This document shows, piece by piece, positions 8,201 to 14,482 of a stretch of 18,827 nucleotides of DNA (positions are counted from its first letter, which is position 1; every line of letters begins with the position of its first letter). Made by a program: the position numbers and the translations under genes. The notes beneath the pieces are model-generated. The model was not told the DNA's origin and ran no database searches. It was given only the letters and a program-made list of their open reading frames with translations. The stretch is from the NCBI GenBank assembly GCA_964550565.1, contig CAZKAI010000086.1, positions 1-18,827 of the forward strand, given 5' to 3'. Source of the DNA: Anaeroglomus sp964550565. GTDB lineage: Bacteria; Planctomycetota; Phycisphaerae; Sedimentisphaerales; Anaerohalosphaeraceae.

Positions 8201-9076
8201 ATCCAGCCCGACGACATAGATATGGTCCATTCCCACGGCAACATAGATAGAGCCGCTGTCGGGATCAATCGTCGGTGTCATATCCGTTCCTGCGGGTGTC
8301 GGAGCATCCCACAGGATATTTCCATAATCATCAAAGGCCATCATAAAACCGCCGCGACCGACCGATACAATAGATTTCTCGCCATACATATCCGTCCATA
8401 AAGACGGTTCATTAAAGCAGGTTTGGGTCTGACAGGGTGCGGCCCAGACCTCGCCGAGGTCTGAACCATCATCCCATGCCGCATAAGGCCGGTCGTTCCA
8501 GCTATAGGCAAAAATCCGGCCATCATCCTGGCAAACCAAGGGAGAACCCAGACTCAGATGCTCGGGATTCATATCATAACGGTTGTCATGAAATACGTAT
8601 AGGCCATCGACTGGAGAAAAGGCCATCAGGGGACCATTGGCCAAGGTTGAATCATTAATGATATAAATCGTGCTGCCATCAGCAGAAAAACCCGGCGTCA
8701 CCCGGGCAATGTATTCGCCGCCGTCGGGATTGCCATACCAGAAGGTCTTGCCGGTATGGCGATCCATGCCCTGCACTCCCTTGGGCCAGTGGTAGGTTCC
8801 CGCGACAATATCGCTTTCATCCGGCCCGGCCCCGTCAAAGAACGACATCGACGAGCCGCCAAAATTCCCTTCGCCGGGAGAGCCGGGGGCCGGTGTCTGC
8901 CACAGAATAATATCAAAAAACGAATCGTTCATCCGCGACGCGGGAACCACAAAATCCGCCCGGCCGGTATGATATTGATCCCGCTGCTTCATCGGCCAGG
9001 AATCAGCTTGCCCCGTAGAAACCAAACCAGCAATCATCCATAACAAACCACACACCACTGCCATCCTGTTTTTCAT
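5297..9076 (-). CDS. Large exported protein: PQQ-like propeller, metalloprotease-like domain, dockerin
   Basis: The 1259-residue product starts at 9076 after a purine-rich AGAGGGATGGGAAC; 13 codons further upstream in frame precede the signal peptide and lack support. Signal peptide 1-24. Residues about 25-455 form a PQQ-type beta-propeller, with blades such as GKLYAINTSDGSLKWTYD and GNILWDAPTP. An FN3-like segment (475-560) and a CARDB-like segment (620-715, with NRGTNSVYENILI) follow. A zincin motif HEMGHQLGMID lies at 817-827, an HExxHxxGxxD pattern with Glu818 as possible catalytic base, and DDLMRG with Met852 may be the Met-turn of metzincins. Then come a carboxypeptidase-regulatory-like beta domain (about 880-945), a jelly-roll module (1045-1195) and a dockerin-like pair (1201-1259, ending DLADFAMFAKCWLEG). 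I infer a surface-held protease or binding protein; peptidase activity is unproven. It sits mid-operon. Confidence 0.8.
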   Translation of the reverse strand: MKNRMAVVCGLLWMIAGLVSTGQADSWPMKQRDQYHTGRADFVVPASRMNDSFFDIILWQTPAPGSPGEGNFGGSSMSFFDGAGPDESDIVAGTYHWPKGVQGMDRHTGKTFWYGNPDGGEYIARVTPGFSADGSTIYIINDSTLANGPLMAFSPVDGLYVFHDNRYDMNPEHLSLGSPLVCQDDGRIFAYSWNDRPYAAWDDGSDLGEVWAAPCQTQTCFNEPSLWTDMYGEKSIVSVGRGGFMMAFDDYGNILWDAPTPAGTDMTPTIDPDSGSIYVAVGMDHIYVVGLDIYGYPLWDAAHVHDFTPITQPERAVGTGCLSFDGATYYFQTVAEDGSGKLYAINTSDGSLKWTYDTQSRGWEDHWACPIVTQNNVIIVGNNDNDTYFAIEDQGQDNPVLLDSLSIDESGSARNSATLSSDGLLYLPMRISWTAGNGNGQMPDYTVQNLFCALDLTEDAQTILYPPGKQRAIAGNGLVLLKWIQVQDIAGVFDHYAIYRDTDAFSSVESMTPLATVDGIDILSYQDETAVNGISYYYAITTVTASGGEVRTIHAIGPRTPRDETDLQVVSISRTPFYPRYCVHYTGSLVTEESGFGPYWCSAATGFCDGQDENTKRWPDLNEEMTYAAKIRNRGTNSVYENILITWEIDGAVVEQYDSMTFLMPGETKTWDYILPWDDQSHDIRFSIDIIDDRPENNVLESNTLAVGYLTYIDASFIEKFRDEWSGNWPNIQTDDVIDWLNMHMKRFNQLFAEANCQKRVHYDVLEVLDDLADDPQDPAPIHFAIFPFRYNWDADWDPRLSGYYHTDDDIDYGLLHEMGHQLGMIDVYQFDLSGEQNQINGQGYSAHDDLMRGCSPFIAEFHALAMNHWLKVGHGYYGQFLYNLPQTIQLRLLDYKGRPLDGATVKIYQICERDGVGKVITDQVKAQITTDENGMCTLPNVPIDQNLVPPIPTGDALHDNPFGYVHVVGTNGVLLFRVEYNEGIDYCWLDITEACVAYWRGQTDTAVFERQLVLGGPVMRIMPRDLAELTAYDWDAWAEAATASVEDDMTNFKAGAGAVKFVTDGGFDTYLRYPKTYTALWDLSDATQLHIWFYAENSHGFQNECPWIRLKDANGNYFEYSYYEEGHRAEFLYKANYQWKEAVIPLDGEFVDTGWNRTLHGLPDMSRIQYIEIHADTWDYGFKLWVDDVWFDWPDYKYRDFHTDNLIDIADMSILADQWLQFDIEFAPALGTDLTQDKHVDLADFAMFAKCWLEGMPL

Positions 9077-9159
9077 GTTCCCATCCCTCTCTGTAAAATT
9101 AGATGACTCGCACACAGCCCATCTGTGTGATATCCTTCAAATTCATCTTTGGCAGAAGA

Positions 9160-9798
9160 TTATTTCAATTTCCAGCCGTCCGGACAGAAAGTCAGCCAGT
9201 AGTGGGCAAACACACTGAAATCTCCCATTTTGACTCCGGCCTGCCCGTCCAGCTCCCCCGGCACAGAGCCGCTCTGCAGCCAGTAGTCGGCAAAATGCTC
9301 AAGATCTTCCAGCGTCACCACGCAGGCCTGCGCACTCCAGGCGGCCGTTCCATCAAAGTGAATCCACCCGATATTCTCCCCCCAGGCCCAGCCGGAAAAG
9401 GTGCCATCACTATCGATGCGGACACGGTATTCATTGGCTTTTGTCTCGCCGGGAACCACAGGATCGAAATTGATCCACCCGACATTCTCGCCCCAGGCCA
9501 GACCCGACAGGTTCCCATTGCCGTCATTGACAACGCCGAACTCCACCGTACCGCAGTAGTCGGTGTTTTCGCACGACAGGTTGATCCAGCCGATATTCTC
9601 GCCCCAGATCCAGCCCAGCAGCTTGTCATCGGAGACCTGCACCCCGCTGCCGACGGATGGCTCCAGATTCAGCCATCCGGTGTTTTCACTCCAGCCATAC
9701 TGGGCGCCGGTATTATACGGATCGATATTTTCCGCAAACCCATGAATACCCGACAACTGCAGGATCATCGCCAAAACAAGTCCATATGTATTATTCAT
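9160..9798 (-). CDS. Exported GWxWGENxGW-repeat protein with dockerin-like C-terminus
   Basis: The 212-residue product starts at 9798, with GAGGAG upstream and only 20 bases after the preceding stop; a longer in-frame opening up to 10008 lies inside that upstream gene and is rejected. Signal peptide MNNTYGLVLAMILQLSGIHG followed by FA. Four repeats of a Trp-rich motif are visible: YGWSENTGWLNL (34-45), GWIWGENIGWINL (62-74), GLAWGENVGWINF (99-111) and GWAWGENIGWIHF (136-148). Similar 'WGENxGWINF' repeats occur in exported proteins of many environmental bacteria, without a known function as far as I know. Residues 160-202 form a degenerate dockerin-like pair (LEDLEHFADYWLQ and MGDFSVFAHYWL). 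The spacing suggests translation coupled to the beta-helix gene upstream. Confidence 0.78.
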   Translation of the reverse strand: MNNTYGLVLAMILQLSGIHGFAENIDPYNTGAQYGWSENTGWLNLEPSVGSGVQVSDDKLLGWIWGENIGWINLSCENTDYCGTVEFGVVNDGNGNLSGLAWGENVGWINFDPVVPGETKANEYRVRIDSDGTFSGWAWGENIGWIHFDGTAAWSAQACVVTLEDLEHFADYWLQSGSVPGELDGQAGVKMGDFSVFAHYWLTFCPDGWKLK

Positions 9799-9818
9799 AA
9801 TTGAAATCTCCTCATGTT

Positions 9819-11012
9819 TTAAGGTGCCACATTTTGTCCCAAAACGCAGCCTGGTGCCGCATAGAGACTTATCGCCGAAGGGGCTCCTGAGCCATTCCGA
9901 TAGCAGGTATTTTGATTGATCAGACTGTAGGAACCAATCGCCATACCCCACACTGTATTTGCCGCAGAAGACCCATTGTCGGTAATGGTGTTGCCCGTTA
10001 CAGTACACCCGCTTCCAGCATTAATGCCATAAACAAAATATCCGCAATCAGAGCCATTGTCTGAAACAGTGTTTCCGGAAATAGTACAGCCACTTCCGGC
10101 ATCAATAGCAATAACCGCATCTTCTGCAGACGCTCCGTTGTCCCTGACAATGTTATCAGCAACCTTACAGCCGGAATAGGCACTGATAACATAGACCTCT
10201 GCCGCAGCCAGATAACCATTATCAGTGATTGTATTGCCGGCAATAATGCAGCCCTCTCCCGCCACAATGGCAGAGGTGCGGTTACAGGTCGCCGAAACAC
10301 CATTTCCACAGATGGTATTCTCGGTTATTATTGAACCACTGCGAATATAGATACCAAACACATTGATATCTGACGAATTCCCATTGCCCGATACAACACA
10401 ATTTTTCACAACACTTTTTTGGCCAATCATCATGCCATGACCGACACAATTTTTGACGGTACAGCTATCAACCAGAACTTCCGTCGCATCATAAAGATAA
10501 ATGCCGTCATATCGGCTGCCGAAAATATCGACATTTATAATACGCACAGAATCGATAATCGTCCCGGCATCTGCGGCGATTCCATGATAAAAGCCCTTGT
10601 TGACAAAGCGATCACTGAAAATCGTGCCGTTGCGTACGGTAATATTTCTGCATCGATCCTGAATCTTAATGCCATGGAATGTGGTATTCTGCGAGGATTG
10701 TGCTTTGTACCAGCTTGATTTGATCTGATAACCCATCAGATCAAGGATCACATTGTCGGCCCTGACCAGGATGCCGTGTTTAAAATTGCTGACGAAATTA
10801 CCCGTCAGATAATATGAACCCGGCTGTGAGATAATATAGGTATTGTTCGGATCCCCAGGCGTATTATCGGTGCTGATCGCTATTCGCGGCTCAACCTCCG
10901 TCATCGTCTTCATCGTCGCCCCCGGCGCCGCCGGCGGATTCAGGGAACCCGCCCAAAGCTGCGATGCCAGTCCCCCTGTAATAATCAATACACGAATGCA
11001 TGCTCTGTTCAT
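9819..11012 (-). CDS. Exported right-handed parallel beta-helix protein B
   Basis: The 397-residue protein starts at 11012 after AAAGGAAAACATC. Signal peptide: MNRACIRVLIITGGLASQLW, cleaved near AG. The shared module LNPPAAPGATMKTMTEVE follows (24-41). Next comes a domain shared with the gene at 11786-13111 (IISQPGSYYLTGNF, then NVILDLMGYQI) and a long parallel beta-helix. Residues 249-356 are four consecutive 27-residue coils with the pattern GSGCTISGNTVSDNG, an unusually regular ladder. Such helices occur in polysaccharide lyases, NosD/CASH proteins and phage tailspikes; I see no catalytic signature that picks an enzyme. It ends GCVLGQNVAP and lacks the HPWANF cap of its paralogue. The downstream gene starts 20 bases after its stop. 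Confidence 0.85.
   Translation of the reverse strand: MNRACIRVLIITGGLASQLWAGSLNPPAAPGATMKTMTEVEPRIAISTDNTPGDPNNTYIISQPGSYYLTGNFVSNFKHGILVRADNVILDLMGYQIKSSWYKAQSSQNTTFHGIKIQDRCRNITVRNGTIFSDRFVNKGFYHGIAADAGTIIDSVRIINVDIFGSRYDGIYLYDATEVLVDSCTVKNCVGHGMMIGQKSVVKNCVVSGNGNSSDINVFGIYIRSGSIITENTICGNGVSATCNRTSAIVAGEGCIIAGNTITDNGYLAAAEVYVISAYSGCKVADNIVRDNGASAEDAVIAIDAGSGCTISGNTVSDNGSDCGYFVYGINAGSGCTVTGNTITDNGSSAANTVWGMAIGSYSLINQNTCYRNGSGAPSAISLYAAPGCVLGQNVAP
9945..10268 (-). repeat. Four 27-residue (81-base) beta-helix coils
   Basis: Residues 249-356 of the beta-helix protein divide into four units of exactly 27 residues, each with a core of the type GCxIxGNTIxDNG and an 'I-x-A-G/Y-x-G' start. The constant length implies a uniform coil stack, with further units of 26 to 28 residues on both sides. 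Confidence 0.75.
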
Positions 11013-11103
11013 GATGTTTTCCTTTCTGCTGATTGTGATATCAAATCGATCAACCCACTATAACAATCAATAATTGACTTTTCATTACCCTCTCCTGAAT
11101 CGA

Positions 11104-11757
11104 CTAAGATTCACCGCTGTATTTAGGGATATCCCAGCCTTCAACCTGCCAATCGGCCGTATTGCTGTCTCTGTAGGCCCATTCGATCTTTGTATAATCG
11201 GTAAAGGCAATTACTTCTAAACCGCCATTATTCGACGAAAACGGCTCGACAAACGCCACCCGCGCATTCCACAAACGCAGACGATAATAGGCAAAGGTAG
11301 TCATTGGCCCGGGTTTAACTATTTCCAGCGTAATCATTTCAATTCGCTCATTATTACAGCATCTCAGCTTTAAGGGAACCGAAGCACTGTCGGTGTATTT
11401 GGAAATATATACCCCCGAAAACAGCGGGTACGGCTTCTTATCCGGCTCTGCTCCATTGGCAACATTCATCATGTATCCCTGAGCATTAATCCAGTTGGGA
11501 TGCTGTGCCTCCGTACTGTCTCCCGGGATCCCCGTGACCTGTAGGAAAAGAGCGTTGTTTTGTGGAGGAAATGCCACTTTTGGAGCCGTCCCGCGGAGTG
11601 CCTGCACCGCGGTATGCACTTCCTCCAGCGTCTTCATCGTACTGGACGGGGGCGCCGGCGGATACAAATTTCCTGCCCAGACCATCCAGACAATGCCGCA
11701 TACAAAGACAACTGCCAAAGCCGCAATGTTTTTTCTGTTTTCAATGATTCGACGCAT
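11104..11757 (-). CDS. Diverged Hcp-like protein with signal peptide
   Basis: The 217-residue protein starts at 11757; GAGGAAAATAAAAA precedes the ATG. A basic N-terminus (MRRIIENRKN) is followed by a hydrophobic stretch (11-28) ending WAG. The shared module NLYPPAPPSSTMKTLEEV occupies residues 30-47. Residues 69-197 resemble Hcp: ALFLQVTGIPGDSTEAQHPNW, GVYISKYTDSASVPL, YYRLRLWNARV and DYTKIEWAYRDSN keep the strand pattern, including the 'SKY-D' and 'IEW' positions, but the canonical TGKRxHKP loop is absent. It is therefore a remote relative of the gene at 3809-4459. The two may form different rings or a mixed ring; this is inference. It lies 28 bases after one beta-helix gene and 91 before the other. 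Confidence 0.75.
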   Translation of the reverse strand: MRRIIENRKNIAALAVVFVCGIVWMVWAGNLYPPAPPSSTMKTLEEVHTAVQALRGTAPKVAFPPQNNALFLQVTGIPGDSTEAQHPNWINAQGYMMNVANGAEPDKKPYPLFSGVYISKYTDSASVPLKLRCCNNERIEMITLEIVKPGPMTTFAYYRLRLWNARVAFVEPFSSNNGGLEVIAFTDYTKIEWAYRDSNTADWQVEGWDIPKYSGES

Positions 11758-11785
11758 TTTTTATTTTCCTCGATAAAATGGAGTC

Positions 11786-13111
11786 TTATTCCTTTGCCGG
11801 TCCGGTTTCAGCCAGTACCAGTGAATACTCAAAGTTCGCCCAGGGATGGTCAGCCCCGGCAATAGCCGAGATATCACCATAGGCCGATGATAAATCAATA
11901 ATCGGCCCCCACGAGTTCTGGATCCCCAAATCATAATTGGCCTGCCAGTTGTCGCCGCAGGTATTTTTCACAACGAGATGATGATGCGTGCCTTCTGCAT
12001 CGATATGAATGCCGTATTTATTGCCGCTGCAGAGATTAGACTCAATCCGGCAGCCCTGCCCGCAGCAGCGTATATCAATCCCCACGTTGCCGTTGTTGGA
12101 CGCCACACAGTCTTTGACAATCGTCTTATCCCGCACCCAGATACCCCACAGGTCATTGGCTGAGGAATCACAACGCATAATCACATTTTGGGCATTCGCT
12201 CCAATCCCGCACTCACCATTGTCCCGCGCCGTGCAATCAATGATGGTATTGCCGTCGCCGACATCGATGCCTGCCCAGCAGTTGGTAACGGTGCAATGCG
12301 AAATAAGGTTTCCAAAGATCGCCCGTATCCCAGTCTGATCATAGGCTTTGCCGGTCAGCCGTACCGAGCAATGGCTGATTTGGCCCTCCTGCTCAACTGT
12401 GATTCCGCGAATAAAACATTCATTCATCATGCAGCGGTCAATCACGCAATTCTGAAAACTATAAATTCCCTCGCCGCACCACCGGGCAACACAATCGGAG
12501 ATAATCCCGCCCTGCCACATCTCATAACCCCGTGCACCGCATTGATACACGGAACAGTGACTGAAATCACCCTGATACGCACAAATGCCATACGCCATCG
12601 AACTGACGGTACATCGTTCGACACGAACGGCATCCCCCAGCCAGATACCCCGGTCGCCCCAATAGACACAATGAATCTGAAGGTCCGAACAGGTTATGCC
12701 ATCCGCATCCGGCCCGAAAATTCCCTCCACCCAGTTCAGAATCGAACCGTTTTTAATCCAGACACTCCGGCGGTCATCGCCATTGACCTGAATCGCAGTC
12801 CGTGCCAGTGTTCCTTCCAGACCTTCAATCGTAAAGCCATTCAAATCCAGCACCACGCCGCTGGCATTGACGGCAATACAGGTCTGTTTCATCGGGTCGG
12901 CAAAAATCGTGCCGGTCAGGTAATACGAACCCGGCTGGTCAATAATAAACATCGTATTGGGGTCTCCGCCCAGCCACTCGACCGGCGTCCGCGGTTCGAT
13001 TTCCATTAATGTCTTCATCGTCGATTCCGGCGCCGCCGGCGGATTCAGTGGTCCGGCAAAACTCAGCAATCCAACGCTCAATATAATCCCAGTAATGAAT
13101 TTCTTGTTCAT
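11786..13111 (-). CDS. Exported right-handed parallel beta-helix protein A
   Basis: The 441-residue product starts at ATG 13111, nine bases after AAGGA; a TTG six codons upstream is less likely. Signal peptide MNKKFITGIILSVGLLSFAG, then the shared module PLNPPAAPESTMKTLMEIE (21-39). The next segment (IIDQPGSYYLTGTI, then GVVLDLNGFTIEG) is homologous to the gene at 9819-11012. The remainder is a parallel beta-helix rich in Cys and Asn (GIDVGDGNTIIDCTARDNG and similar coils), with many 'H/D-C-x-V' rungs. The C-terminus carries a GPIIDLS...GADHPWANFEYSL ending (422-427 HPWANF), a closing segment often seen in such exported beta-helix proteins. It is first in the seven-gene run and has a TATAAT promoter about 240 bases upstream. 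No enzymatic signature is recognised. Confidence 0.85.
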   Translation of the reverse strand: MNKKFITGIILSVGLLSFAGPLNPPAAPESTMKTLMEIEPRTPVEWLGGDPNTMFIIDQPGSYYLTGTIFADPMKQTCIAVNASGVVLDLNGFTIEGLEGTLARTAIQVNGDDRRSVWIKNGSILNWVEGIFGPDADGITCSDLQIHCVYWGDRGIWLGDAVRVERCTVSSMAYGICAYQGDFSHCSVYQCGARGYEMWQGGIISDCVARWCGEGIYSFQNCVIDRCMMNECFIRGITVEQEGQISHCSVRLTGKAYDQTGIRAIFGNLISHCTVTNCWAGIDVGDGNTIIDCTARDNGECGIGANAQNVIMRCDSSANDLWGIWVRDKTIVKDCVASNNGNVGIDIRCCGQGCRIESNLCSGNKYGIHIDAEGTHHHLVVKNTCGDNWQANYDLGIQNSWGPIIDLSSAYGDISAIAGADHPWANFEYSLVLAETGPAKE

Positions 13112-13224
13112 TGTCTTGATCCTTATCAAAAATAATTTATCTGCCGCATTACTCCTGTCATCGATGAGATCCGCAGGAATAGTTTAATCGCGAAGTCTTT
13201 GCAGAAAATAACAGATGTAAACAG

Positions 13225-13283
13225 TTTGTAAGATACAAGTCCACAGATAGCCGCAGACTACCACCTTTTACAAAGCGGACTTG
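13225..13283 (-). promoter_or_regulatory. Leader segment able to form an H-type pseudoknot
   Basis: In the predicted 230-base leader of the exported-protein operon, two perfect 7-base pairings cross each other. On the minus strand CAAGTCC (13277-13283) pairs with GGACTTG (13236-13242), and TTTGTAA (13268-13274) pairs with TTACAAA (13225-13231). The order of the four arms is that of an H-type pseudoknot, or of two mutually exclusive hairpins. I do not recognise a known riboswitch class. In the rest of 13112-13467, apart from the promoter, I see no gene. Confidence 0.35.
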
Positions 13284-13348
13284 CCAGGTTTGAAATTTTG
13301 TTTTCGATCCTCCGAAGATTTTTAACACCCTCGTTACACTATTATCAG

Positions 13349-13378
13349 ATTATACCCTTTTTATCCATGTTAACGCAA
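13349..13378 (-). promoter_or_regulatory. Predicted promoter of the exported-protein operon
   Basis: A perfect TATAAT (13349-13354) lies 18 bases after TTGCGT (13373-13378) on the minus strand. Transcription would start near 13342, giving an unusually long leader of about 230 bases before the ATG at 13111. Confidence 0.55.
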
Positions 13379-13467
13379 TCAGGAATAATCCGGATAACAA
13401 AAGATTACAAATTAAACCATATAGATATATTGGCCTATCTATACCCATTAACAGGAATTAATGCACC

Positions 13468-13495
13468 AAAAAAGGCGAGACATAAATCTCGCCTT
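13468..13495 (-). terminator. Rho-independent terminator of ribF-nfeD-SPFH
   Basis: A perfect 9-base stem, AAGGCGAGA/TCTCGCCTT with a 6-base loop (13472-13495), runs into TTTTTT on the minus strand. It lies 24 bases beyond the stop codon of the SPFH gene. Confidence 0.93.
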
Positions 13496-13519
13496 AAAAC
13501 ATCTCTTTTTAGACACCTT

Positions 13520-14482
13520 TTATGCCGAAGGTTTATTCTGTGAAAATACAGCTGTGGCCGTCTTAATCATGCCGGCAATATCTGATAAGTTGGTGGGAAT
13601 AATCATGGTATTATTCGTCTGGGCCAGCTTGCCGAATTCGTTGAGGTACTGCTCGGCCACACGCAGTTTGACCGCATCGGCTCCGCCCTGCTCGTTAATG
13701 GCCTTGGCGATTTCACGGATACCCGTGGCTGTGGCCAATGCAATTTTCTCAATTTCGGCTGCCCGGCCTTCGGCCTCATTGATGCGTTTCTGTTTTTCAC
13801 CTTCCGACTGGAAAATCATTTCCTGCTTGTCACCGTCGGCTCGGTTGATCTTGGCCTGCCGGTCACCTTCGGACTGGGCAATCACCGCACGCTTTTCACG
13901 CTCGGCACGCATCTGCTTTTCCATCGCGTCTTTGATGCTCTGGGGCGGATAGATATTTTTAACTTCGTACCGCGTTATCTTTACACCCCAGGGATCGGAC
14001 GCCTTATCGACAGCGGCCACGATGGCACTGTTGATGACATCGCGTTCCTCAAATGTCTTATCAAGTTCCAGTTTACCCATCACTGAACGCATCGTCGTCT
14101 GGGCAATCTGAATGGAGGCAAACATATAGTTGTCAATGCCGTACGATGCCTTCTTGGGATCAACCACCTGCAGATATAGAATACCATCAACTTCAACGGC
14201 AATATTATCCTTGGTGATACACACCTGCGGCTTGACATCCAGTGCCTGTTCCTTCAGTGTGTGCTTATACGCAACCCGGTCGATAAACGGAACCAGAACA
14301 TGAAAACCCGCTTCCAGTGTTGCATGATATTTTCCCAGACGTTCCACAATATACGCTTCGCGCTGCGGCACGATGCGAATCATCTTGACAAACGCAACCA
14401 GGACAAATACCAGAATTGCGATAAGAATCACAGTCCCTGGACCAATCGGCCCGCGAGCCGCTAATATCAGCATCTCATTCAT
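13520..14482 (-). CDS. SPFH/band-7 (stomatin-like) membrane protein
   Basis: This 320-residue protein is a slipin/QmcA-type SPFH protein that forms large membrane-bound oligomers linked to membrane microdomains and proteostasis. A single hydrophobic helix (15-34) is followed by the SPFH domain: PQREAYIVERLGKYHATLEAG (39-59), TKDNIAVEVDGILYLQVVDP and a GVKITRYEVKNIYPP segment. A charged coiled coil then runs with repeated 'EGDRQAK' and 'EGEKQKR' units, ending in a helical C-terminus. The ATG at 14482 overlaps the TGA of the NfeD gene in ATGA, and AAGGAG lies just ahead, so translation is probably coupled. NfeD-SPFH pairs are a well known partnership. A strong terminator follows. Confidence 0.94.
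   Translation of the reverse strand: MNEMLILAARGPIGPGTVILIAILVFVLVAFVKMIRIVPQREAYIVERLGKYHATLEAGFHVLVPFIDRVAYKHTLKEQALDVKPQVCITKDNIAVEVDGILYLQVVDPKKASYGIDNYMFASIQIAQTTMRSVMGKLELDKTFEERDVINSAIVAAVDKASDPWGVKITRYEVKNIYPPQSIKDAMEKQMRAEREKRAVIAQSEGDRQAKINRADGDKQEMIFQSEGEKQKRINEAEGRAAEIEKIALATATGIREIAKAINEQGGADAVKLRVAEQYLNEFGKLAQTNNTMIIPTNLSDIAGMIKTATAVFSQNKPSA

Noticed and set aside
3809..11757. A type VI secretion system locus
   Set aside because: Only Hcp-like proteins are present, both with export signals. No sheath, spike, baseplate, membrane-complex or ClpV gene is seen in the window.
13225..13283. A tRNA or a known riboswitch such as c-di-GMP-I in the operon leader
   Set aside because: There is no T-arm consensus or cloverleaf pairing, and the conserved core bases of the riboswitch classes I know are not present.
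13298..13543. Plus-strand open frame of 81 codons opposite the SPFH terminator
   Set aside because: It runs through the minus-strand promoter and the strong terminator hairpin and into the SPFH gene; its product is not protein-like.
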